DNA of 64,000 nucleotides from Dermanyssus gallinae (GCA_003439945.1 QVRM01006574.1:993501-1057500), one strand, 5' to 3'; shown: positions 25,154 to 37,087, counted from the stretch's first letter. Translations and numbers: made by a program. Notes: generated by a model not told the origin, from the sequence alone.

Positions 25154-25498
25154 ATGCAGCACGTCAGCAAGAATCCCCACCGATTGGCGGTGGTGCTGCT
25201 GCTGCTTCTGGCACTGCTGCGGCTGCTGCTGCCACTGCTGCGTCCGCTGCTGTTGCCTAAGATACCGTACCGGAGCCCCCCTGCCGCCGTGTCGTCTGCA
25301 GACCTGCAACTGGCCAACTGGACAAGTGGCCCCAAAGGGCCTAAACAAAGCCCTTATGTCGATGTCGTACAACAGGGACACCCATACCTACACACACACA
25401 CACACGCAGAAACGTCGGCTTACGTCGCGCAATGTTTGCGCAAAGACTACGGAACAGACCGAGGTGGAAAGGGAAATATTTCATCATACGGAAAGTGA
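25154..25498 (+). CDS. Tentative ORF with signal-anchor-like N-terminus, 114 codons
   Basis: An ATG in a good Kozak context (CCCACCATGC) opens MQHVSKNPHRLAVVLLLLLA followed by further Leu-rich sequence, then LLLPKIPYRSPP and a non-repetitive tail ending in TGA. A short basic tail plus a hydrophobic stretch resembles the start of a type II membrane protein or a secreted precursor. However, the hydrophobic part is coded by CTG/CTGCTG runs, which make such segments by chance, and the tail contains a CACACA-coded HTHTH stretch. No family recognised. It could be a first exon or nothing. Confidence 0.22.
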   Translation: MQHVSKNPHRLAVVLLLLLALLRLLLPLLRPLLLPKIPYRSPPAAVSSADLQLANWTSGPKGPKQSPYVDVVQQGHPYLHTHTHAETSAYVAQCLRKDYGTDRGGKGNISSYGK

Positions 25499-26778
25499 AT
25501 TGTTTTCATAGGGCAGGAGTGAAGTAGGACAAGTGATTACGGGGTGGACGCAGAATCAAGTCGATCCATAGCCAAATCACGTGCCAGGTCTCTTAGGAGA
25601 AGTACAGCCGGCTTTCTTCTGCCTGCCCTATCGTTGTTTCTTCGCTCTTCTTAGAATGCACTCAGAATAGCGTCACTCCCGACAATTATCTAAACGTATG
25701 TACACGTCACCTACAACGACTACCTGGCTGCAGCAAAACACCGCATGGGTTATACATGTTATGCATATAAGCATATCATCCGCGCGAAGACAAGTGTTCA
25801 CTCCTAGTGCTAACATCGTAAATAATAATAATAATAGCCAACATAAGTATGCATTTATTTATATTTATGTATATATGTACACATGGTGCCAAACAGATAT
25901 GTGCCTCCTGAATAATGCGGCGACGACTCTCTTGTACTTCGCACAATCGTGCTAATTATTTTCTTAAATGGTTAAAATTATCTCATTGTGGATGTGGGGC
26001 CTGCTTAAAGAATCTGCCAGCTATTTTTGGTTCTAGGCGGGCGTACAAAATAAGATCGTTTTAGCGGTTTATATTTAGATTTTAGATTCAATAACCGTAG
26101 TTGCTGAAAACGTGGCTTGGGACTGTGTCGTAGTGCTACGTAGGTTAGACCAAAAGATTTTAATTATTTGCCTATGAGTCATGAGACAGTTTAGAGCAGA
26201 GACTTGATATATTACCCTAAACATTACCTCCATTTTCTATTTCTGTCATTATATATATATATATTTATATAGAGTGAGAAAGATGGAAAAGGGGAGAGAC
26301 ACTGTTCTAATGTTACTATTCTACCGTAAACTTGTATGGGCTGCGATCGAGGCGAAACGTTATGAGCAATCATTGTGCCTTGTGCTCAACTCCTTGGTTA
26401 AATCTGGGTATTGTTAGTAACAGACACCTTTACTTTTCCGTGTTCGTCGATAGCTAGGTATTTGATTAATGACGCAATGAGCGTCTCATTTTGCTAGCCG
26501 CCTTCGACTCTCTGTGTACGTTATAGGTCGGTATATGCAAAAACGTCAAACGGCTGTTGTATTCTCACCTCGTTTACGTATCGGTGAGAGTTCCTAGTAT
26601 GCACATATGTATTAACACACTAAATATGATAGTCAGTAGTTAGTATTTAGATGTCGTTGTCTATGACGCGTTGTCCACCGCTACTGCTCTATATCTAGCG
26701 CTCAACGCGACTCGGTAAGTACTTTCGAGTCATAGTCCAAGTAACTAAAAGGTATCTTCCTCTTAGAAAAGAATTGAG

Positions 26779-26780
<2 letters not shown>

Positions 26781-26828
<48 letters not shown>
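26781..26828. repeat. (TA)n microsatellite flanked by inverted GCCT/AGGC
   Basis: About 24 TA units, bounded by AGCC on the left and GGCA on the right. Confidence 0.9.
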
Positions 26829-26830
<2 letters not shown>

Positions 26831-28487
26831 CAAACAAAACTGTAGATTGCACTTGTGGTTTTCCTCAATTATTGCTGAAGGGATATTAAGGACCAACGCT
26901 CGGCGGAACAATTAGCGCCACTTAAAGCGCTATCAGTGTAACTATTAATGGTTATTGGAGTGATAATTTACAATTTTCTCTTAACACAATTTTTTAAGTT
27001 CTACACGTGCAACAATTTTATTAGTTATTCGAGAAAAATTAACTCTAGGGAAAAGTTGTTTGAGGGGCGCTAACAGTCTTACATTCAGACTATTATTAAC
27101 GAGTTGTAATTGAAATATATACTTAAGGAAGCAATCAAATGGATCGAAAATCCTGCTACAAACATTCGATTCGTTAATAAACAACACAGGATTACATGTA
27201 ATGAGAGAAGTTGGCCCGCATAATTTTACGGTAGGCGTTTAGAATAATAAGAATAAGCTTAGTACAGCTACTTAGCACGCTATAGTTCACTCCCACGCTC
27301 TGGCCAGACAAACGCTAAACGAATCGATATTTGATACGTAACCTCTGACATAAACAAATCGAGAAGCCATAGTTATACGAACGACATTTATAAAGAGCAA
27401 GGGCAACAACGTGAATGATTGCAACAACAATAATAACGTTGCTTTCGATAAACTAGAAGTAACCATTGAGCTACTATAGCAATAAATATGAACTTTACCT
27501 GTGAATGTATATGCAAAACGTTCTGACGCCTATAGCGAGTACCTCGGCTAACTGCCAATACCGGAATCGTAATTTGTTTGATTTGTAATATTAGTAATAG
27601 TAACTACGACACAAATCACAGTAGTAGTAGTAGTAGTTGTGATGATATGTCTTGAGATCGGTTAACTGTCGACTAGAGAAACACATTCTATAGCTACATA
27701 CATGCATATATGCGTACGTACATCAAGGTGTGACAGCAAACGAGGAGTTCCTGGTGCCGGTGTCACAGGATGTGCGGAAGCTAATTGCGGAAGTGCTAAC
27801 TGCTCATTCGCTTAATGAAGGATCGCTCAGTCGCTTAGCGTTGTCCCATCGGTGACTGGAGGATCAGCTCGACAAGATCCATCGACCGCTAGAGAAACGG
27901 TTTCTTTCGTGTGTCTGTCTCTCGAAACTACTGTGGGTCGTTTGAAAGTTAACACTGCCTTAGCTGGTAGACTGCTTAGGCTCGAGGAGCTAGTGCTGGA
28001 CACACACGCTCGCCGCTAGTGTACAACGATAAACCCGGAGAGAGAGAAGCCACCTTGCGGGTGGCTCGAGTCTGTGCGAGTATAGCGTGAGACGACATGC
28101 TTGAGTGCTGTACTGATAGATGAGATCGTGGCTCGACAAACCGCCAGCAAATCATGCTGCGGTGATTGCCTGGATCCTGCCTTTCTGTCAGCGCTCAGTG
28201 ATCAGACAAAGGAACTGCAAGCCGCGGTAACTGTTGTCCGCTGTTGAACGCGATGATGGAGCGACGTCCAGTTCGAACTTCGAAACGGATCAGTTTTGCC
28301 CAGCCAGCCGCCTGGTCGTGTTACGAACGGAGAGAAATTGCTAACTGGTGTTTTTTTTTTTCGGCAACAACCACTACGCACGCCAGCAGTGGCGGAGAGC
28401 GGGTCGAACGATAGTGCTCGCATCAGCAGCAACAATAATAATAATAATCATAACAGCAACAATGACATGAGTTGGACACGTCAGCCT

Positions 28488-28534
28488 AGGCGCCGTATAC
28501 AATACTGGTATCAGGCGCCGTATACAATACTGGT
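28488..28534. repeat. 25-bp direct tandem duplication
   Basis: The unit, beginning AGGCGCCGTATACAATACTG, occurs twice in succession without mismatch. Confidence 0.9.
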
Positions 28535-28797
28535 CACTGTTACGCCTAGTTTTAGTGTGCAAAGAAACATCCCATGAACGAGTAAGTAAAAAAAGGCGGC
28601 GGCGTACAGGAAACTTTAGACGCACTACGGCGATAAATATATATATTTATATATATATATATATATATTCTCTGTTTTTTGTTAGTTATTTTCAGTCGCG
28701 GCCGACTAAAGTCTATTCTGGCGTTCATTTTCTATAAATTTAAAACCATGTGAGTTGTTCATTCAGCAAATGTGTTGCTCACAATATATATATATAT

Positions 28798-28885
28798 ACA
28801 TGGGGTGTCTATAAAATGTCTACTTTTAGGAGGTCGTGGAACTCGTTAGAATAAGCAGTTGCTCCAGTGGAATGGGGGAGCAGAA
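28798..28885. mobile_element. Diverged end fragment of the 56.5-kb TIR element family
   Basis: After a TA tract the sequence GGGGTGTCTATAAAATGTCT runs on through GGAACTCG, a G-rich patch and CAGAAACGTTTTGTTTA. This parallels the left terminus at 56537-56640 (AGGGTCATTCATC..., GAACTCGG, GCGGAAACGTCTTGTTTA) in the same order and spacing. No matching opposite end was located nearby, so it is a truncated or rearranged copy. Confidence 0.45.
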
Positions 28886-29564
28886 ACGTTTTGTTTAATA
28901 GTGGCAGTAAAAAGAATAAAATTTGTTATATCGTTGCGGCCGACCGGACAGATATTTACAAATGATTGCGAGAAAGCGAGTGATTGAACAGAGGAAGTGA
29001 AGGCATTAAATGGGTGCTGAGAGAATGGAGGCCAGTTCACAAGAAAATTCTACTTTCTCTAAAAGGCATCCTACGTTACCTAGCGACAGAAAAATAATCG
29101 TTTGAATACGTTGGCAAGAATCGAGATTCTGTGATGCTATTACGTGTATATAACAAGCATATTTAGGAAACATACGGGCATTTTGTGGGCATCATTGTGG
29201 CATTGGTCTCCAGATACAGACGTTACACTAGCCGCTAACGCGCCTTTTCTGTTAAAATGGAACCCTAAGGGAATCCGAAATTGGGTGGCGGTCAACCATA
29301 TCACGAATCGACCCATCGTTCGACGGTACCAAAATAATCCCCAAGAATTTTGATTTGGAATAATGTATGATTTGCTTGGTAGGCATACTTAAATACATAT
29401 GTTTCTCTTTTATATCAGAGGAGCTTATAGCGGCATCAAAAGCGGACATGTTGAGATATCTAGGGTTTCCCCAACAGTACTTGCGGCAGCATGGTCGCTG
29501 ACTCTCAGCGGTGTATGGTTTATCATCTATTCTCAATGAGAATATCATTCACAGAAAGATTGAT

Positions 29565-29631
29565 CAACAATAGGGATCGAACCAGCCCGCTAAATGTCAA
29601 CTAGCTCACTAGGCTTTCAGACTATGCCGCC

Positions 29632-29635
<4 letters not shown>
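29565..29635 (-). repeat. tRNA-like SINE body
   Basis: On the minus strand a B box GGTTCGATCCC (29583-29573) matches the pol III consensus GGTTCGANTCC closely, preceded by an A-box-like TGGCGGCATAG region near 29632-29620. A (TA)n tract abuts the 5' end. The paired-arm pattern is poor, so a SINE or tRNA pseudogene is favoured over an active tRNA gene. Confidence 0.55.
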
Positions 29636-29674
<39 letters not shown>

Positions 29675-29787
29675 CCAGGTACAGGGTTGTATATCCTAGT
29701 GACCAGTTTGTAGTACTTAGAGTAAAATAATTAAATACAAGTTTGTGCAACGTTAGAGAGCCTTCTTGCACTGAGCCTTAGAATTGC

Positions 29788-30808
29788 CTATGAAAACTGC
29801 CACACGTTTTTAATAGTTTGAATGTGTGACGTGTCGTGGAAGATGGCGATCGTTTGGTTGAAAATATCGCCATTGTGGGCGACAGTGTTTGGAAACATCG
29901 GTTCGGCAATGTGCCCAACAGCTGGGACTTTCAATAAAGATACAAAAAGCCGTCGCTTGTGCCACATGTGACATTCTAGTGCGGCTTCTGGTCCAAAGGA
30001 ATCCTTAGACCCTCTTTTTTTCACTTCACAGTGAATGGCGAGCATCAAATCGCAGCAGGGTCCTTAACCGCATTCGGCCGAATTTGGACGGAACCGATGC
30101 GAATGCTCTGGTTCCAAAAAATATGGTGCCACTGGCCACTTGAACTTTTCAGGATGCACTGTCCCAGATGGGTAATATCTCGTAACGAGAACATTCAACG
30201 GCCGTTTAGATCATGAGATGATTTAATGCCGTCAGGCGTTTCCTGTGCGTTTTTCAAAGAGTCAACTGAATGTTAATAATCCCACGACCAAGAGCAAAGT
30301 CAAAACGAACATTGAAGCGTGCATTGATGTAATTGAGCGTGGCCTGTGTAAAAAGGGCGTTCCGTATACAGTTTGTAAGAATCACAAAGGTCACTACCTC
30401 ACCGATAGCGTGCTTCGTTAGAAATTACAGTATATCGGTGATAGCACGAAATGTCTTTGTTAAACGATCTAAAACGCTCTTGTTTTTTTTGCTCAGTGTT
30501 ACGTTCAAGATCTGAGAGCACTTTGCGATCAGCCGGTACATCAGAACTAACCAACCAGCACGAAGCGCCACCATATTGTAGCAATGATTGATGTTCGAAT
30601 CGACAACGTTTAACAGATGTTCAACACCGCGTGTGCAGTGTCGCACAGCGGATCTTTCAGAAGCAAAAGCCAAATCTAGAGAACTAGTCTTGTAGAAAAG
30701 CTTGAGATGAATGCGTGAACGCAGGCAGGGGAGGAAAGCTGCGCGGTTGACCATGTCATCTTTGATCACCATGTCACCAGACGATCGGCTAGACCCCAGC
30801 ACCACCAC
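29788..30808 (-). pseudogene. Unassigned protein-like relic in broken frames
   Basis: Two minus-strand open stretches, 30808-30425 and 30048-29788, and the open sequence between them have a composition unlike the surrounding repeats. The first contains LRSRIHLKLFYKTSSLDLAF and VDSNINHCYNMVALRAGWLV; the second contains ECHMWHKRRLFVSLLKVPAV. They are separated by stops and frame changes. I recognise no family; a decayed transposon protein or processed pseudogene is possible. Confidence 0.3.
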
Positions 30809-31494
30809 CGACGTTGACCGATATTGCTCCTCTCATGTGGTCGCCTGATGTTAACTACATGTGCCACAACCGGCGCTGCTCATCGTTCGGACGCTTCTCG
30901 GACGCGGTAGCAGTGATGGCCTCGCCCCGAACAGCCTGCGCCGACCATCCGCCCTGGTGCCCGAGATGCTTCAACCTCAACCCCATGGCCTCGTAGACTG
31001 GAGTACATCGATGCGACCTCTACAGCTTCGGCCGTATGGCTGTAGTCGGAGTTAGCGTTGTTGTTATTGTTGCTGCTGCTGCTGCTTCTGCCGCTGTTGA
31101 TATTGGTGCTCTTACACTCGCTGAAGATGAAAGATATTAGTGCTCCTACACTCGCTGAAAGCGGCGCTTTGAGCTGACCACGAACTTCAAGCGCAGTTTT
31201 TCCCAACTGCTCGCCTACTTGCAAATGTGCACGAGGGGGGAGCGCGAGGTTAGAATGTCGAGACGAGTTCTACAGAATCTTCGTTTTGGCACATATCCGG
31301 CCGGTGCCTACATATTTGTGCTATATGTTGGAGTTAACAGAATCCGGAACAAATACCGTAAAGTGTCTATAGTATTAAATTGTGAAGTGTACAATACGAG
31401 CTTTTCCATCCTGGAATAGTGGAGGGGATCCCACCATCTTAAGTCATTTAGCACACTTATGACAGTTAACCCCCCCCGCCTCCGCTGTGTACTG

Positions 31495-31532
<38 letters not shown>

Positions 31533-31539
31533 AGACATT

Positions 31540-31622
31540 TCCGCCACTGGTTCCATTGAAAAAAAATCGCGGACTTGTACTATACCCCAAAGTTTGCTGG
31601 ACGAACTTCTGAGAGACCCTGT
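31540..31622. mobile_element. Possible Tc1/mariner-like terminus
   Basis: The segment ends GAGAGACCCTGTA next to (TA)n. On the minus strand this is TACAGGGTCTCTCAGAAG, the TA-CAGGGT start typical of Tc1/mariner inverted repeats and shared with the element at 56537. No partner end was found. Confidence 0.3.
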
Positions 31623-31698
31623 ATCTATATATATATGTTTATATATATATATATAATATTATATGTGTATATATATATATATATTATATATATATATA

Positions 31699-31742
<44 letters not shown>

Positions 31743-31767
31743 TATATATATATATATATATATATAT

Positions 31768-31806
<39 letters not shown>
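31623..31806. repeat. 180-bp interrupted (TA)n tract
   Basis: This is the longest TA region in the window, with a few TG, GA or ATT interruptions. It creates long Tyr/Ile reading frames on both strands that are not genes. Confidence 0.95.
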
Positions 31807-31809
<3 letters not shown>

Positions 31810-31899
31810 AACAAGGACAGTACACAGGGTGAACAAGATAACTGACTCGAAATTGTGATTTATTGAACCAAAAATAGAGTCGTAGAGATTACTATTTTT

Positions 31900-31990
31900 A
31901 ATGGCATCTAACAGTAATATGATAGTGGATGAACTATCATATTACTGTTAGATGCCATTTAGTTAGTGCCGGATTATCATCCGGCACTAA
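31900..31990. repeat. Perfect 27-bp hairpin followed by a perfect 12-bp hairpin
   Basis: The left arm 31900-31926 (AATGGCATCTAACAGTAATA...) and right arm 31933-31959 are exact reverse complements around a 6-nt loop GGATGA. Three bases on, TTAGTGCCGGAT (31963-31974) and ATCCGGCACTAA (31979-31990) form a second exact stem with a 4-nt loop. Perfect pairing suggests recent origin; a small fold-back element or a hairpin RNA source are both possible. Confidence 0.9.
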
Positions 31991-32924
31991 AAAGCCTCGG
32001 CAATCAGCCAGTCAGAGAGAATACTTATAATGCCGGAGCAGTGGCGTAGGACACTTGAGAAAGACCCAGTACTCCAATAACCAAATAACTAGTAAGTTCA
32101 TGCAGACTCCCAGACATGAAATGATTCAGGCACATTAAACTAAGTACGCACTCCTGTGACAACAGTACACAATGTAATGCTTGAGAACGAAAAAAAATAT
32201 TAGACGTTCAATTGAAACAAAACACTTCCGCTTATTTTAGTTTCTTTTAGCTCACTTCGCGTTTATCCGCTTACTGTTTGTACTTACGATACCTAACGGG
32301 CTCTGTGATCACATTGCCGGCTACACACAGCTTGGCCACAATGTTTCAGCAAAACATTCTTTTATATATAGTCGTTTATCCTGAATCGGGTTAGGTACTT
32401 AAGCCGCCCTGTCTGCCCAATAATTGCTGGTGAGGTTGATTGATGATTCCTTTAGTGTCATCCAACAAAGATTTGGAGAAATTCAGACTGCGTGGATTGT
32501 ATTGTTCTGAACAGCTGTAATGAGCAAAGTGTCTAGATTTCTCTAGGTCTTCTACTGTGGTTGATTTTTGATTTTCTTAAAATATCACATGCCTCTTACC
32601 CTGTATATAAACAAGCATTTTAAAATGTGATTTATTGATAGAAAGATACATTTGCAACTGCACTGGCACGGTGGCTCCATATCCTCCACCCGGGTCGACT
32701 TCGGCGTGTTCAGACGCTATGAGGAAGCTCCGAGCCGACAGAACTGTTGCAAGGCGTAGAGTTCGTTGTACAGTTCGCACGAAGTTTAAACGTTGAGGCT
32801 TAGTAGCACCCTCGACTGCCATTGTGGTAAGTCTGTTTTGGACAGCAAAAAGCTTACACGGTAATGGAGTTTCATGCTTGTAACGGCATTAATATATATA
32901 TATATATATACATGTGTGTGTAGG
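31991..32924. other. No confident gene
   Basis: An 81-codon minus-strand ORF with a true ATG (32822-32577, MAVEGATKPQRLNFVRTVQR...) lies here. It has no recognised domain and ends across a TATACAGGGT motif, so it may overlap a transposon end. The phrase TGTGATTTATTGA occurs both at about 31854 and 32626 in the same orientation. Confidence 0.35.
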
Positions 32925-32984
32925 TATAGCAGGCCGTGCACATGTTCTTACATCTCAAATGCATATTTTGCTACACATAAATAC

Positions 32985-32993
<9 letters not shown>
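32925..32993. repeat. 70-bp interspersed repeat, copy 2
   Basis: Same sequence family and orientation as 412-481 (GCCGTGCACATGTTCTTACA, then a CACATAAATA motif). Followed by (TA)n at 32990-33032. Confidence 0.6.
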
Positions 32994-33032
<39 letters not shown>

Positions 33033-33036
<4 letters not shown>

Positions 33037-35481
33037 GAGAGAATAACAAATCAACATAGGTTCGGTGCAACGCATCAGTCGAGTTCTAATATCACTTAGC
33101 CGCGCCTCAAAACAGATGCTGTAAGACCGCCGACTGTGTAGAGTTCGTGTGCCATGGAGAAGAAATTCGTGTGCAAACCTAATGCGATCACAGCTGTCAC
33201 TTGAGGAAATAGAGGACGCCAAGTAACGTCGATGAGTTAAATACTAAAAATCTAGACGGAAATAAACAGGCGTGCCAGTCTGACTTAACGACACTTTGGG
33301 CTCGACAGACACTTTTGGCGCCACAAACCAAAATGACGCTTAGCTTGTGTACTCCTCGCTGGTTAGGCGAAAAAAACTTTGCGAAACTTGCGGCGCCAAC
33401 TGTAACAAGTGCAGCCGCGCGCTGGTGGTCTGCGAGCGCTCAGCGCATTCCTGAGGCGCCAGACCTCGAACACTCAAAGACGGGAAAGGCCCGGATGACA
33501 TGCTGTTGGTGTCGTTCGATCCAGGACGCGTCCTGGTTTGAGATGCAACGACGGTAACTGACAGCGTCTGTGTAGAAAGCATCCCGCGGGGGGGGGGGGG
33601 GGCATTGCCGCCGCTCACGATTGCCGCCGGCAGAATAGGCTAAGATTGAAAAATAATCGAGCCTTTTTAAGAAGAACTACCACTTCTCGCAATCGCGCTT
33701 GACACAATGGACGGCTCTGGTGTCTGACGATAAGCCTCTTGACGAAAGCTAGCCGTAAAGGCGCTTGAAGGCTGCCAGCGGAGACTGTACCGCCGGGACG
33801 TTTCTCCGCCAAAGACTCTTCTCCTAGACCTACAGAAGGAGAACGCTTTCGTTATTTTTCGTTTGCGCGTAGGACGCCTCAGCAAGCCCGTCACGAGACT
33901 AAGGCTGCCCTGTCTGTGACCCCTCTTCGTTATATACAACGGCAAATATGGACTGAGCGTCTCATGTTAGCTTAACTAGTATGATTATTATGTATTGTCA
34001 GTATCTTAAAATTACAAATGTGAGGTTCGAGCTTATGCTATCGGTCTTTGCAACGATATATTGCCATCACTGTCTCCTAGACTATACTGGATAAACCCAG
34101 CTTTTCAACCGCGGATAGGCCGTAGTGTTTTCATCGCTACTGGCACGAAATAATAATAATAATAGCTGTCCAGGATCCCATGCGATCACAACATGATGTT
34201 TACGTCATCAAGTTTCTTGTCGCTATTTAGTCTGAAACCACGGGACTCTACTGATGCTGTCAGTCATTCGTTTCTAAAGGCTTGTTTTAGAATTTCGTTT
34301 AACTCCGTACACATTGAAAATCTATCAGAGTCTTGTGGGTTTTTGGGTGGTTTGCGAACTAGAACGGAGGCCAATTATGGTCAAGGTCATCTTTACACGG
34401 CATATATCGTCAATAAGGATATTCCGTGTAGACACATTGTCTAGGTCTGTTCAGCATCTCATTGATTAATCGAAACTCAGTTATTAAGAAGTTCCTTAGA
34501 TCGGAAAAGCAAACATAATACGAAGCAAGGCGTTGTAGTTTAGAACACTATATCGTCGACGAGCAAGGTCTGTTAGCGCAATTTCAAGCCGGTTAACGGA
34601 GAACGAAGAAACAAATTGTTGAATACGACTTCTATGGAGAATTCAAGGCCTTTCTAACACAGGCGGTCTCCACAACGCCCGGCGTAATGAAAGCTCGGAA
34701 ATGTCAGAATGCGCACATAGGGCTGTCTGCTTCTCTTAACTATCGTTTGCAAAGAAATTGCCGTGACTAATCTTCATGTTTCACCGATATGATGATGAGA
34801 ATATTCATAACCATCCTCATCGTCGACTTTCAACTAACGCAGTAAATAATGAGAACAACAAGATAAGATATTTTTTAATTAGAAAGCTCCGAGTATTTTT
34901 ATTATTTGAGATTTCGATATAGAATTTTGTTAGTAGATCAATAAAAGATGGAGGAACGGGCAATCTGCTTAGGGACGGTACCAGCTGGTCACCTTCCGCC
35001 GGTGATACGGGACCTGAAAGTAAGTAGGTACACTTTGTAAGTTTAATAAATTTCCTTTTAAGAAACACGAGCGATGCAAACCGTGTACTTTGATAAACGC
35101 ACAGAGAGCAGAACCTGCGTTCCAACATGCGTCCCCGTACATGCCAAAAGCCTCTACTAAGTTTTAGGTAAACAGTTAGCTTAAATAGTTAGCAATGGGC
35201 TTCGATGAAGTTTAACGGTGCGTTTTGTTTATGTATGTCTGGTAGTGTTTGTGCCGTGTGCAATTGAGCAGACTTACGCAAGAGGTCTTTTCCGTTGATC
35301 TGAGTGACGTACCTCTCATATAGCGGTTATTGTGAAGAATTGTTTGGCCAAATAACTGAGAAAATTTGAAACTAGCCATCTATTCGTTACACGAAGCACT
35401 TACGGACTATTTTCCCGTCTTCAAACTAAAACCTAAATAAAACCGCTTGGTTCCAGACATTCATACTACTCCTAAAATTGC

Positions 35482-35523
<42 letters not shown>

Positions 35524-35544
35524 AACAAAACATGCTTGTAGTAA

Positions 35545-35582
<38 letters not shown>

Positions 35583-35934
35583 TCGACACTCCCATAGATA
35601 CACATCAAGAGTAATAGCATACTGAAAGTGGCTTTATCGTATGATGTAGTCTGTATTTGATACTATATGATGTAGTACATTACATATCATGCGGTTTATA
35701 AAAACAATTTATATATATACAAAAGCATATATATATATATATATATATATATACGCTCACAGAGGTCCATGCATCGACGGCCATAGCGATACGCAGACAA
35801 GCAAGAACTATGAGAGAGAGAGAGAGACACACACTGCACTGCTGGTCGAGCGCAGTAACACTGACCCGCTGCGACGAGTAGTAATAGACCGGAGCGGTAG
35901 CCCGACTGAGCAGTGTGGACGCGGAACAGCCCAC
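33033..35934. other. No gene seen
   Basis: Moderately GC-rich from about 33.3 to 33.95 kb with a G14 run near 33588-33602, AT-rich after that. (TA)n tracts lie at 35487-35520 and 35551-35575 and a third at 35727-35752. Open stretches on both strands in the GC-rich part look like chance. Confidence 0.45.
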
Positions 35935-36066
35935 CTGCACGTAGGGCGGGCTGTGCGCCGAGACGACGGCGTCACGCGTCGCCCGACTCAGCTGGCAGCG
36001 GTCACGGTCCGACTGGAGCTCGCGCGCGTAGAGCGCGTGCCGATGCGCCACGTCGTAGCAGTACAT
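35935..36066 (-). CDS. Tentative first coding exon, 44 codons
   Basis: In a local GC- and CpG-rich island, an ATG preceded by GCTACC opens MYCYDVAHRHALYARELQSD and continues to SAHSPPYVQ, where CAG|GTGGGC offers a donor in phase 0. Codons are strongly G/C at third positions, unlike the flanks. The opposite strand is also open across the island, so composition alone could explain it. No family recognised and no partner exon found. Confidence 0.25.
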
Positions 36067-36235
36067 GGTAGCGCTAGAACTTTGCTGATTTAGCGCGGGT
36101 GTTGGTTGTTACGCTGTTATCGTGTCCAGCCGACTCTGAAGCCTCTGTCGCAGGAGAAAATCGTAGAAAATGAACCAACCATACGATGGTGATTAGATGG
36201 GTAAATAATTTTATGGATCTGTTGTCTTCTGGGTC

Positions 36236-36277
36236 TGTTGTTGTTGTTGTTGTTGTTGTTGCTGCTGCTGTTGCTGT
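36236..36277. repeat. (GTT)n / (GCT)n microsatellite
   Basis: GTT repeats pass into GCT repeats immediately before the target duplication of the retrotransposon copy at 36346. Confidence 0.85.
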
Positions 36278-36345
36278 TATATTCAGCCAGTCCTATATTT
36301 CTATACGACCCTGCCATTAATAGATATGTTGCATTGAATAATTAT

Positions 36346-37087
36346 ATTATGGTTTATTAACACCCAGGTTGGGCAAATTTTAAATAAGTACATCAATCTC
36401 AATTAGTGGTTCTTCTGCGTCACCGGATCTTCCCCTCTCATTTTGCGAGTTCAGCTATTGACTGCACTGCTGGACATGCTGCGGCGTGGTATCTATATCT
36501 ACGTGGTATCTATATATCTCGTACAATGGCCTCAGCATCTCGCGCACCTACAACACTCCTGAGGATTGTGGAATTCTTGTGTGCTGCATAACACGTGATG
36601 GAACCCGTGGGCTGCAAATGCCGTAGTTAGATGCCTATTCTTATATCTGGCTGCTCGCCAGGTTGTACTCCTCATCGCTATCGTCGTGTATATTTCTATG
36701 TCTATATCTTTTAATTATTCTCCCCACTTCATAGTGTATGCCACGAAGGCCGTCGTCTTAGGTAAACCCCGTTTTATTTGTAATTCCTGTGTCATTAGAG
36801 CCCCCCCCTCTAATATATGAACTATTCTATTCCTACAAGAGTTAGCTAACCCCAGAACCCGCTTCATGAAGAAAAATCGAACTTTATCTAGTAACTGTAG
36901 ATCTGCCTCTCCTAATTTCTCCCACATAAGTGATATGCCAAATGTTGCTAATGGTTCTACTTTAATCTTGAAAAGGGCGGACGCGGTATGTATTGACAAC
37001 ATTTGCGGGTTTTTAATTGCTGCTGCCGCTCGAATGGCTTTTCCTACTCTGCTTTAAATATGTTTTCAAAAACTGCTACCATTATTA
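36346..37087 (-). mobile_element. 5'-truncated copy of the non-LTR retrotransposon at 57035-59785
   Basis: Read on the minus strand, it matches the 3' part of the larger copy, from about 59088 to the 3' end GTGTTAATAAACCATAATA, with the same C-terminal protein sequence ([14 protein letters not shown]). It is flanked by the 9-bp duplication AATAATTAT at 36337-36345 and 37088-37096. The 5' break is in the reverse-transcriptase C-terminal region, typical of incomplete target-primed reverse transcription. In its G-run the frame stays open ([11 protein letters not shown]), whereas the larger copy has one extra base there. Confidence 0.9.

Larger units (their letters stand above)
25499..28797. other. 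No gene seen
   Basis: Mostly AT-rich unique DNA with (TA)n at 26781-26828, a short (AGT)n at 27622-27636 and a C/T-poor moderately GC region around 27.75-28.3 kb. A 25-bp tandem duplication lies at 28488-28534. Open stretches here have no recognisable domains. Confidence 0.5.

Noticed and set aside
31575..31845. Tyr/Ile-rich frames on both strands
   Set aside because: Products of the (TA)n tract.
31827..32599. Possible 770-bp transposon between CAGGGTGAACAAG and CTCTTACCCTG
   Set aside because: Beyond CAGGGT the two ends do not continue as inverted repeats, and no target duplication was seen.
33340..33945. Overlapping open frames in the GC-rich 33.3-33.9 kb patch
   Set aside because: Open in several frames on both strands, with a G14 run and no recognisable domain.
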